DNA from: Haliea sp.
Lineage (GTDB): Bacteria > Pseudomonadota > Gammaproteobacteria > Pseudomonadales > Halieaceae
DNA: 33,151 nt
Assembly (NCBI GenBank): GCA_024642265.1
Contig: JAHEBL010000035.1
Location: 1-33,151 of the forward strand
Direction of reading: 5' to 3'
The notes below the pieces were generated by a model, which had not been told where the DNA came from, ran no database searches, and saw nothing but the letters and a program-made list of their open reading frames with translations. This document shows, piece by piece, positions 6,715-14,453 of the stretch. A program made the translations under genes and the position numbers. How positions within the stretch are numbered: the stretch's first letter is position 1; every line of letters starts with the position of its first letter.

Positions 6715-8430
6715 ATGTACCACCAATATTTCGGGCTCACTGAAGCCCCATTTTCCATAGCGGTAAACCCGCGTTACCTGTTTATGAGCCCCCGTCACCG
6801 GGACGCTCTGGCGCACCTGCTGTATGGGGTGGGGGCCGGTGGCGGCTTCATATTGCTCACCGGCGAAGTTGGTACCGGCAAGACCACTATCAATCGCTGC
6901 CTGCTGGAGCAGTTGCCGGACGATACTGACATCGCCATCATTCTCAATCCCGCACTGAACGCGATGGAATTGCTGGCCACGGTGTGCGATGAACTGGGTA
7001 TCACTTACGACAGTGAGAAACACACCCTCAAGACACTCACTGACAGCCTCCATCGCTACCTGCTGGAAAATCACAAGCGGGGGCGCAAAACAGTACTGCT
7101 CATCGATGAGGCCCAGCACCTGGATTTTGATGTGCTGGAGCAGATCCGCCTGCTGACAAACCTGGAGACCAACAGCGAGAAACTGTTGCAGATTATCCTG
7201 ATTGGCCAGCCCGAACTGGCGCAGATGCTGCGGCGCCCTGAGTTGCGACAGCTCAACCAGAGAATAACGGCGCGCTATAACCTCGAGCCCCTCAGCCTCG
7301 AGGAAACCGGTGCGTACATTCGCCACCGCCTGCAGGTGGCGGGTATGAACCCCGGGCAGGAGGTATTTCCCGTCGCCGTAATACGCGGAATTCACCGTTA
7401 TACCCGTGGCATTCCCCGCCTGATCAATGTGCTGTGCGACCGTATGATGCTGGGCGCCTATGGTCGCAACATGGGGCGGGCCGACATGAGTATGCTTCGC
7501 ACTGCCGCCATCGAGGTAATGGGGGAGGAGAGCGACGGCTCACGGGACGAGTCGTCCCGGTTCTGGCCACTGGCGGCGGTGGCCGGTTTATTGGTGGCCC
7601 TGGCGGCGGGGTGGTGGTGGCAAAACAGGCAGCTGCCACCCGCGGCGGTGCAGCAGGATACGGCAGCGACCGGGACCGTCGCTCCCGTCGACACAGTTGT
7701 TTCGAATCCTGCTCCCGTTGATAGCGTGCCGGCGCAACCTGCGGCAGCGGCCCAGCCAGTAGTTGTTCCCGCCGCCAGCGAAACTGTCACCCCCGAGGCG
7801 CCCGCCCCCGGGTGGTTGCTGGCCCCTGAGGAGGCCTGGTTACAACTGTGGTCGCTCTACAGCCCGGCGCCACTGCCTGCGACACCCTGTGCCGGTCAGG
7901 TACAGGACGGTCTGGCCTGCGTGGAAGGGTCAGCGCAGACCTGGGATGAATTATCCGCTCTTGATCGGCCCCTGCTGCTGGACATGATCACGCCCGAGCG
8001 TTTCGCCGCGGGGTCCGTGTTCCTTGGCAGTAACGGTCGCTCCGCGTGGTTTGCCGCCAGCGGGGGTGTTGTCGAGGTGCAACTCTCCGAACTGGGCCCG
8101 GCGTGGACCGGCCGCTATCGCCTGCTCTGGCACCCGCCGACAGGCTTTATCCGCCCGCTGGGCATAGGCGATAACAGCCCGGCGGTTGCCGAGGTGGCAA
8201 TGCTGTTTGCGCAACTGGATGGCCAGCAGCAACCGCTCGCCGGTACTCGCTTCACCCCGGGACTGGAGACTCGCGTACGGCTGTTTCAGCGTAAATACGC
8301 ACTGGAAGACGACGGTGTTGTCGGTATGCAGACACTGCTCAAACTCAATGAGGCGTTGGGTATCGACCCGACGGCCGCCGCAGCGCGCGACCTGCTGGCG
8401 CGCCAATCCGGCGACATGGTGAACAGATGA
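6715..8430 (+). CDS. gspA: ExeA/GspA-type secretion AAA ATPase with peptidoglycan-binding domain
   Basis: A 571-residue inner-membrane protein. The AAA domain spans about residues 1-270, with Walker A GEVGTGKT (50-57), Walker B VLLIDEAQ (D131-E132) and a RGIPRLINVL sensor segment. A single membrane span follows at ~284-302 (WPLAAVAGLLVALAAGWWW). A Pro/Ala/Val linker and a periplasmic region lead to a PG_binding_1-like domain at ~493-550 (TRVRLFQRKYALEDDGVVGMQTL). In Aeromonas, ExeA with ExeB helps the type II secretion secretin pass the peptidoglycan and assemble in the outer membrane. The frame is open to 6700, but MYHQYFGLTEAPFSI is the standard family start. gspB follows at 10 bp. Other type II secretion genes are not in this window. 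Confidence 0.93.
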   Translation: MYHQYFGLTEAPFSIAVNPRYLFMSPRHRDALAHLLYGVGAGGGFILLTGEVGTGKTTINRCLLEQLPDDTDIAIILNPALNAMELLATVCDELGITYDSEKHTLKTLTDSLHRYLLENHKRGRKTVLLIDEAQHLDFDVLEQIRLLTNLETNSEKLLQIILIGQPELAQMLRRPELRQLNQRITARYNLEPLSLEETGAYIRHRLQVAGMNPGQEVFPVAVIRGIHRYTRGIPRLINVLCDRMMLGAYGRNMGRADMSMLRTAAIEVMGEESDGSRDESSRFWPLAAVAGLLVALAAGWWWQNRQLPPAAVQQDTAATGTVAPVDTVVSNPAPVDSVPAQPAAAAQPVVVPAASETVTPEAPAPGWLLAPEEAWLQLWSLYSPAPLPATPCAGQVQDGLACVEGSAQTWDELSALDRPLLLDMITPERFAAGSVFLGSNGRSAWFAASGGVVEVQLSELGPAWTGRYRLLWHPPTGFIRPLGIGDNSPAVAEVAMLFAQLDGQQQPLAGTRFTPGLETRVRLFQRKYALEDDGVVGMQTLLKLNEALGIDPTAAAARDLLARQSGDMVNR

Positions 8431-8440
8431 GGAGGCGCTG

Positions 8441-9307
8441 GTGTCGCTGATTCTCGATGCCCTTAACCGGTCGCGCCAGGACAGCGAGCAAATGCCGGGG
8501 CTGTCATCAGTGCACGGCGTCGAAGCGCTGCCGCAGGGTGGTCACTGGTTGCAATGGCTGCTGGTCTCTGCGCTGGGACTGGCCGTGCTCGCCATAGCCT
8601 GGTTGCTGCTCGACCGCGCGCCGCAGCCGGTCGGTGCACCGACAGAGAGCGCTGCGACAGTGGTGCACCCCGCAGCTTCTCCGGAAGCCGGACCGACCAC
8701 CGTGCCAGAGCCAAAACCAAAACCAAAACCAGCGATTGCGCCGCAGGCTGAACCCACCGCAGCGCCCGCATTGCCAGCGCCGGTCGAGGCCGCGCCGTCA
8801 CCTGCTGTCGCGAATCCGCCGGTGAGTGAGGAAATCGCGCCTGCAAACACTGCCGTGGCGGCGGAATCCGGTATCGACCCCGGGGTGGCCGCGCTCTACC
8901 AGCAGCGGTCCGAGCCTATCCGCGCGCAGCCAGTGCCCTCCGTGCGTCGGTCAGGGGCTGAAAGTCCGTCAAATGTCAGTCGCGTGGAAGAGGCCGTGGA
9001 TATAGAAAGTCTTGTGGCGCAGGCGGAGGCCGAACTCAAGGACGCGCGCCTCGTCGAGCACGAGGTGCCGCTGCTCGCGACCCTGTCGCAGCAAACCAAG
9101 GACGATATCCCGACACTTCTGTACGAGCGACACGACTATTCAGGTGACCCGGCCAGGTCCAGCGTTGTCATCAACGGCAAGACCCTGCGCACCGGTGCTG
9201 CGGCCGCTGGTATCAAGGTTGAGGAGATCCTGCCCGACTCCGTGGTGCTCGAGGTGAAGGGCATCCGCTTTCGGCTGCGCGCGCTCAACAGCTGGGTCAA
9301 TCTCTGA
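8441..9307 (+). CDS. gspB: General secretion pathway protein B (ExeB/GspB-like)
   Basis: A 288-residue TonB-like inner-membrane protein that pairs with GspA. It starts MSLILDALNRSRQDSE, the conserved cytoplasmic head of GspB. A membrane span lies at ~36-57, followed by a long Pro/Ala/Lys-rich periplasmic linker. The C-terminal T2SB domain (about residues 226-288) has IPTLLYERHDYSGDPARSSVVINGK and a final IKVEEILPDSVVLEVKG...LNSWVNL. GTG at 8441 is the start: GGAGG lies at 8431-8435, directly after the gspA stop. The linker contains (CCAAAA)3 at 8711-8730, coding repeated Pro-Lys. The C-terminal domain is expected to contact the secretin or peptidoglycan. Confidence 0.9.
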   Translation: MSLILDALNRSRQDSEQMPGLSSVHGVEALPQGGHWLQWLLVSALGLAVLAIAWLLLDRAPQPVGAPTESAATVVHPAASPEAGPTTVPEPKPKPKPAIAPQAEPTAAPALPAPVEAAPSPAVANPPVSEEIAPANTAVAAESGIDPGVAALYQQRSEPIRAQPVPSVRRSGAESPSNVSRVEEAVDIESLVAQAEAELKDARLVEHEVPLLATLSQQTKDDIPTLLYERHDYSGDPARSSVVINGKTLRTGAAAAGIKVEEILPDSVVLEVKGIRFRLRALNSWVNL

Positions 9308-9521
9308 GGGCGTACGCCCGGCAGTTTGTTCGCAGGCAGTCCGCTGTATTGATCAGATGTGTAATGTCCGGGCCAGCGGGCTCGGGTGGAAAAACGCGAG
9401 CGGCTCTTAACCTTTGATGCGCACTGTGGCAGGATTCTCCCCCGGCGGGGCGCGTGAGCAACCCGGCGGCAGCGGGGTTCCGCACCCCGACCGGGGTACA
9501 GGACGGGGACACGCACCATAA

Positions 9522-9890
<369 letters not shown>

Positions 9891-9904
9891 TAAAGGAAAC
9901 CGGC

Positions 9905-11209
9905 ATGAAGAAAATTATATCCCGAGCCGTGATGGCTGTCCTGATGCTCGCTTCTGCAGGAGCCAGTGCACAGGAGATAAACGGAGCAGACACCGCATGG
10001 ATTCTCACCGCTACGGCTCTTGTGCTGTTCATGACGATTCCCGGCCTGTCGCTGTTCTACGCGGGACTGGTGCGTTCAAAGAACGTACTGTCCGTGCTCA
10101 TGCAATGTTTCGCACTGACCTGCCTGATGTCGCTGGTGTGGTTCGCCGTGGGTTACACCATTGCTTTCGGCAGTGATGGTGTCGAGCAGGGCATGTGGAT
10201 CGGTGACTTCGGCAATGTGTTCTTTGCCAATATCGGCATGGACTCCGTGAACGGCACCATCCCGGCGACACTGTTCGCAATATTCCAGATGACCTTCGCG
10301 ATAATCACACCCGCGCTTATCGTTGGCGGCTTCGCCGAGCGCATGCGTTTTTCGGCCATGCTGCTGTTTAGTGCGCTCTGGATGGTACTGGTGTACGCAC
10401 CTGTATGCCACTGGGTCTGGGGCGGGGGTTGGCTGGGTGCCATGGGCCTGCAGGATTTCGCCGGTGGTACCGTTGTCCATATCACCGCAGCGGTTGCCGC
10501 ACTGGTAGCGGCACTGATGATCGGGCCGCGTCGCGGTTTCGGTACAGTGGCCATGCCGCCCCATAATCTTACCCTCACTGTGGCCGGCGCCGGTATGCTG
10601 TGGGTAGGTTGGTTCGGTTTCAACGCCGGCTCCGCGGTGGCGGCAGACGGCAGCGCGGCCATGGCCATGCTGGTCACGCACCTGTCCGCATCGGCAGGTG
10701 CACTTGCGTGGATGACCATGGAATGGTTGCGTCACGGTAAACCCTCAATGCTGGGCACGGTGACCGGAATGGTGGCGGGCCTTGGCACCATCACCCCGGC
10801 CGCAGGCTCGGTAGGCCCGGCTGCGGCGGTGGCAATAGGCCTCACCGCAGGTGTGGTGTGTTACTTCGCCACCGGCTACCTGAAAAACAAACTGCGTGTC
10901 GATGACAGCCTGGACGTATTCCCGGTGCACGGTGTGGGCGGTATCCTGGGCACGCTGCTGGCCGGTATTTTCTGTTCCACCCAACTGGGTATATTCAGCG
11001 GGAACGGTTTTTCAGATGGTATTTCCAGCATCGGTGGCCAGCTTATGGTGCAGGCTACGGGCGTGCTCTCCACTCTGGTATACACCGCCGTGGTCACCTT
11101 TCTTCTGCTGAAGCTGGTCGGTGCACTCGTTGGCCTGCGGGTCGACGGCGATGAGGAAACCCAGGGTCTGGACCTGGTCCTGCACGACGAGCGCGGCTAC
11201 GACCTGTAG
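9905..11209 (+). CDS. amtB: Ammonium transporter
   Basis: A 434-residue Amt/Rh-family channel of the inner membrane. A cleavable signal peptide (MKKIISRAVMAVLMLASAGASA) precedes eleven expected membrane helices, as in E. coli AmtB. Recognisable segments are TIPGLSLFYAGLVRSKNVLS, WVWGGGWLGAMGLQDFAGGTVVHITAAVAALVAA (pore and twin-His region with the family H-x-x), NAGSAVAADG and DVFPVHGVGGILGTLLAGIF. The C-terminal tail is cytoplasmic and ends LVLHDERGYDL; it is where GlnK docks. It starts 14 bp after glnK with a good AAAGGAAAC ribosome site, forming the conserved glnK-amtB operon for ammonium scavenging. Confidence 0.96.
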   Translation: MKKIISRAVMAVLMLASAGASAQEINGADTAWILTATALVLFMTIPGLSLFYAGLVRSKNVLSVLMQCFALTCLMSLVWFAVGYTIAFGSDGVEQGMWIGDFGNVFFANIGMDSVNGTIPATLFAIFQMTFAIITPALIVGGFAERMRFSAMLLFSALWMVLVYAPVCHWVWGGGWLGAMGLQDFAGGTVVHITAAVAALVAALMIGPRRGFGTVAMPPHNLTLTVAGAGMLWVGWFGFNAGSAVAADGSAAMAMLVTHLSASAGALAWMTMEWLRHGKPSMLGTVTGMVAGLGTITPAAGSVGPAAAVAIGLTAGVVCYFATGYLKNKLRVDDSLDVFPVHGVGGILGTLLAGIFCSTQLGIFSGNGFSDGISSIGGQLMVQATGVLSTLVYTAVVTFLLLKLVGALVGLRVDGDEETQGLDLVLHDERGYDL

Positions 11210-11227
11210 GCGCGGCATAACCTCAGC

Positions 11228-11262
11228 CAGGGCCGTTTGCTGCGGCCCTGTTGCAGGGCAAC
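11228..11262. terminator. Hairpin pair between convergent amtB and yciH
   Basis: CAGGGCCG (11228-11235) pairs perfectly with CGGCCCTG (11243-11250) around a 7-nt loop. GTTGC-AGG-GCAAC (11250-11262) follows at once. There is no T-run, but the position just past the amtB stop and before the yciH stop fits a bidirectional transcription end. Confidence 0.5.
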
Positions 11263-11274
11263 TGGAACACTGGC

Positions 11275-11634
11275 TTATCCGCCCGCGAGTTTTACCGTGA
11301 ACCCGCGTTGCTCCAGTTCAGCCTTGATCACAGGCCGCTTGTCTCCCTGTATCTCGATGTGGTCGTCCTTGAGCGCGCCGCCCACGCCGCATTTCTGCTT
11401 CAGGGCGCGCGCCAGTTCCCGCATCTCCTGCTCGGGCAGCGCCAGCCCGGTGATCAGGGTAACCGCCTTGCCGCCGCGACCCTTGGTCTCGCGGCGCAGT
11501 CGGACGATGCCGTCGCCCGTCGCCGCTGGCCTGTCCTTGCCACAAACGCAACCCGCCACCGGCCGATGGCACTGCGGACACAGGCGGCCGGAAGCCGTCG
11601 AGTAGACCAATTGACTATTTTTTCGCTTGTTCAT
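11275..11634 (-). CDS. yciH: SUI1/eIF1-like translation factor YciH
   Basis: A 119-residue protein. The SUI1 fold fills residues ~42-118: IVRLRRETKGRGGKAVTLITGL, then LARALKQKCGVGGALKDDHIEIQGD and IKAELEQRGFTVKLAGG, which are the family signatures. The N-terminus holds a small cysteine cluster (C19-x2-C22, C29-x-C31), seen in many proteobacterial members and possibly metal-binding. YciH is related to eukaryotic eIF1 and has been proposed to influence start-codon fidelity or stress translation; its role in bacteria is not settled. ATG at 11632-11634 has only a weak ribosome site. The gene is divergent from slyX. Confidence 0.93.
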   Translation of the reverse strand: MNKRKNSQLVYSTASGRLCPQCHRPVAGCVCGKDRPAATGDGIVRLRRETKGRGGKAVTLITGLALPEQEMRELARALKQKCGVGGALKDDHIEIQGDKRPVIKAELEQRGFTVKLAGG

Positions 11635-11717
11635 ACGGTAGCCGTGTTTTTCAGGCAGGTCGGCAGTATATTAGTGTTTTGCCAGCCGGAACAGCGACCG
11701 CGAGGGGAGAGTGTCAC

Positions 11718-11939
11718 TTGGCCGATACCGATGACCTGGTACAACAATTGTTCGACATGCAGAGCCAGCTTGCCTATCAGGAAGATGCGGTCCGCGAGCT
11801 CAATGATGCGCTCGCTCTGCAGCAGCAGGAGATACTGCTGTTGCGGCGCCAGTTGCAACTGCTGAAGCAGCGCCAGGACGATATGGGTGCGGGCCACGCG
11901 GCTCCCGACCCCGCAGCAGAGACCCCGCCGCATTATTAG
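11718..11939 (+). CDS. slyX: SlyX-family coiled-coil protein
   Basis: A 73-residue protein typical of SlyX in length and pattern. Residues ~6-50 form a heptad coiled coil (LVQQLFDMQSQLAYQEDAV, then LNDALALQQQEILLLRRQLQLLKQRQDD), and the C-terminus is a proline-rich PHY-type tail ending ETPPHY. Function is unknown despite wide conservation. The start is TTG at 11718, preceded by GAGGGGAGAG seven bases upstream. An upstream ATG at 11679 in the same frame would add residues unlike the family. A GC-rich stretch followed by T6 at 11971-11976 may end the transcript. Confidence 0.88.
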   Translation: MADTDDLVQQLFDMQSQLAYQEDAVRELNDALALQQQEILLLRRQLQLLKQRQDDMGAGHAAPDPAAETPPHY

Positions 11940-12043
11940 CGTGTGCTGAGCCCCTGCGGCAGCGGCGACGTTTTTTGCTTGCCCTGACCGGAGGCGCCGG
12001 TAGAATCCTTCCAGCTCACATTCCGTACTTTTGGAGATGAACC

Positions 12044-13279
12044 ATGTCAGACAGCGCCAGCAAGGACAGCCCCGAACAGGCTGAATTTCGTGAGTACTGC
12101 CGCACCTGGATCGAGGCCAACCGGCCGCCGGATCCCACAGTGCGGCTGCCGCTCAGCGCGCTGGAGATCATGACCACAGAGCAATTGAGCTACCTGCAGG
12201 CGTGGCAGAAGGCGGCGTACGATGCAGGCCTGGTCGGTTGTGATTACCCGGCGGCAGTGGGTGGCGGTGGTCGAAAGGACTGCCAGCGTGTCGCCAACGA
12301 GGAGATGCTGGCCGCCCGTACCCCTTATTTCCCAAACATAATCGGCCTTGGCATGGCCGCCCCCACGGTTTTCTACCATGCCCAGGACGAGTTGAAGGAG
12401 CGCCTGCTGCCGCGGCTTTTTTCCGGCGAGGATATCTGGTGCCAGGGTTTCAGCGAACCGGGCGCCGGCTCGGACCTGGCCAGTGTGCAGACATTCGCCG
12501 AGCGCAAGGGCGACAAATGGGTAATCAACGGCCACAAGGTGTGGACATCCCTGGCGCATTTTGCCGAGTGGATGATCCTGCTTCTTCGGACTGACAAATC
12601 CCACAAGTATGACGGCCTGTCCTATTTCGTCGTGCCGATTCGTGCCGCGCTGGGCAAGGGTGTCACAGTGCGACCCTTGATCAAGATCACCGGCGAGACA
12701 GGCTTCAACGAAGTGATTTTCGATAATCTCGAAGTGGATGACAGCTACCGTCTGGACGAACTGGGCAAAGGCTGGCAGGTGGCGATGACAACCCTGCTGC
12801 ACGAGCGCGGCGCGGGGGAATTGCAGACGCCGCGCGCCGGCGGTCTGAAAAGCAAGGGCAGTCATGCCACCACCGCATACAACCTGATTGACTTCGCCCG
12901 CAGCGCAATACGCGACGGCCATCCCGCCGCACAGGACCCACTGCTGCGCGATCGTATGATGCAGCAACTCATCTGTGAGGCCGGGCTGGCCCAGAACCAG
13001 CGGCGGGCGAGGGTGCCGGCCCTGCTCGATCATCCCATGCGACTGCAACTGCAGAACAAACTGCTGGCCAGTGAGATCAGCCAGGATACCGCCGCCCTGG
13101 CGCTCGAGGTTGCCGGTGCGAGTGCGTCCCTGTACCTGGGCGATCCCAACGCGCCGGCGGGCGGGCAGTGGAATCTTGCCTACATGAACTCATACGGTAT
13201 GACGATCGCCGCCGGGACCAGTGAAGTGCAGCGCAATATCCTGGGTGAGCGTGTGCTCGGCCTGGCAAAGTCCAAGTAA
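12044..13279 (+). CDS. Acyl-CoA dehydrogenase, larger (alpha-like) subunit
   Basis: A 411-residue FAD-dependent acyl-CoA dehydrogenase with all three domains. The N-terminal helical domain leads to the central beta domain with QGFSEPGAGSDLASVQT (134-150) and WVINGHKVWTS. The C-terminal helical domain ends TIAAGTSEVQRNILGERVLGL. At the position of the usual catalytic Glu of medium-chain enzymes (before Gly-Thr) this protein has Ala. Glu254 in TLLHERG may serve as base, as in isovaleryl-type and FadE26-type enzymes (inference). ATG 12044 has GGAGATGA upstream. A second dehydrogenase begins 10 bp after the stop, so the two probably form a heteromeric enzyme for a branched, ring or side-chain acyl-CoA. 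Confidence 0.92.
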   Translation: MSDSASKDSPEQAEFREYCRTWIEANRPPDPTVRLPLSALEIMTTEQLSYLQAWQKAAYDAGLVGCDYPAAVGGGGRKDCQRVANEEMLAARTPYFPNIIGLGMAAPTVFYHAQDELKERLLPRLFSGEDIWCQGFSEPGAGSDLASVQTFAERKGDKWVINGHKVWTSLAHFAEWMILLLRTDKSHKYDGLSYFVVPIRAALGKGVTVRPLIKITGETGFNEVIFDNLEVDDSYRLDELGKGWQVAMTTLLHERGAGELQTPRAGGLKSKGSHATTAYNLIDFARSAIRDGHPAAQDPLLRDRMMQQLICEAGLAQNQRRARVPALLDHPMRLQLQNKLLASEISQDTAALALEVAGASASLYLGDPNAPAGGQWNLAYMNSYGMTIAAGTSEVQRNILGERVLGLAKSK

Positions 13280-13289
13280 GGGGAACAGC

Positions 13290-14426
13290 ATGGCACAGCC
13301 CGATAATTTTGGTTTTGGCGAGGAGGCGGCGCTGCTCAAGGCCTCCGCCCGCAAGTTTTTCAGCGAAAAGTTCCCCACTTCTGACCTGCACGCGCTGGTG
13401 GCGGGGGACCACCGCCCGGAACGGGGCAGTGAATGCCTGTGGAATAGCAAGCTGTGGCAGGAGATGGTCGACCTCGGCTGGACCATGCTCGCGGTGCCGG
13501 AGGCTGCGGGGGGAGTAGGAATGCCGGCGGTGGCAGTGGCGGGGCTGGCGGAGGAACTGGGTCGGGCCGCTTTTCCCTGCCCGTTGCTGGGCACGATTAA
13601 CGCCACCTATGTGCTGGCCGCCTGTGACAGCGCCCAGTCCGCCCTTGCCGAGATCGCCGGCGGCTGCTCCGCAAGCCTGGCAATTACCAACCAGGCAGGC
13701 TCCTGGTCGCCGGGCGATACCGACGTGGTCTGGGCCGACGGGAAACTGAGTGGCACTGCCTGGTATGTGCAGGATGCCCGCAAGGTCGACCGGCTTCTGG
13801 TAAGCGCGAGTTCGACGGCTGGTGTGGGCCTGTACTGGGTTGCCGCCGATGCCCCGGGTATCACTTTGGTCCCCGACACGATCCTCGATCTCACTCGGGA
13901 CCAGGCGCATGTCAGTTTCGATGGGGTCGCCGCCGAGGAGGTCAGTGCCAACGGCCTGGCGGCCCTCGCCGAGGCAATGCCCGCTGTCTGGACGGTGTTG
14001 GCAGCGGATATCGTGGGCGCGGCAGAGTGGCAACTGCAGACCACGGTTGAATACGTCGCTACCCGCCAGCAGTTTGACCGCCCCCTGGGCTTTTTCCAGG
14101 CGGTAAAGCACCCGCTGGTGGATGTGATGCTGCAGATAGACCAGACAAAGTCCCTGGTGTACAACGCCGCCTGCGCAATCGACAGCGAGCCCGAGCGCGC
14201 GCTGCAGTACGCGCATATGGCCAAGGCGTCGGCCAGTGAGACCGCGGCCTATGCGTCCGGTCGCTCGGTGCAGTGTCACGGCGGTATCGGCTTTACCTGG
14301 GAGTGCTACGTGCACCTGTACTTCAAGCGACAGAAGCACAGCCAGATGCTGTGGGGCGATGCCGCGTGGCACCGTGCGCGACTGGCGGATATTGTGATAG
14401 GCCCGCTGGCGCCTGCCGGCAGCTGA
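13290..14426 (+). CDS. Acyl-CoA dehydrogenase, smaller (beta-like) subunit
   Basis: A 378-residue acyl-CoA dehydrogenase-like protein. The N-terminal helical domain has MVDLGWTMLAVPEAAGGVGM, the usual entry segment. The central domain is divergent: the FAD-contacting S-x-P-x-A-G-S-D motif is missing. The C-terminal domain keeps TRQQFDRPLGFFQAVKHPLVD and SVQCHGGIGFTWECYVHLYFKR. No catalytic Glu is visible at the standard site (QMLWGDAAWHR). This matches beta-type subunits that pair with an alpha subunit, as in mycobacterial FadE26-FadE27. The frame opens at 13221, but ATG 13290 after AAGGGGAAC gives the normal start. The gene overlaps no neighbour; the amidohydrolase starts 27 bp later. Confidence 0.9.
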   Translation: MAQPDNFGFGEEAALLKASARKFFSEKFPTSDLHALVAGDHRPERGSECLWNSKLWQEMVDLGWTMLAVPEAAGGVGMPAVAVAGLAEELGRAAFPCPLLGTINATYVLAACDSAQSALAEIAGGCSASLAITNQAGSWSPGDTDVVWADGKLSGTAWYVQDARKVDRLLVSASSTAGVGLYWVAADAPGITLVPDTILDLTRDQAHVSFDGVAAEEVSANGLAALAEAMPAVWTVLAADIVGAAEWQLQTTVEYVATRQQFDRPLGFFQAVKHPLVDVMLQIDQTKSLVYNAACAIDSEPERALQYAHMAKASASETAAYASGRSVQCHGGIGFTWECYVHLYFKRQKHSQMLWGDAAWHRARLADIVIGPLAPAGS

Positions 14427-14453
14427 AGTGATGGCAAATAGAGGGGTGGCAGT

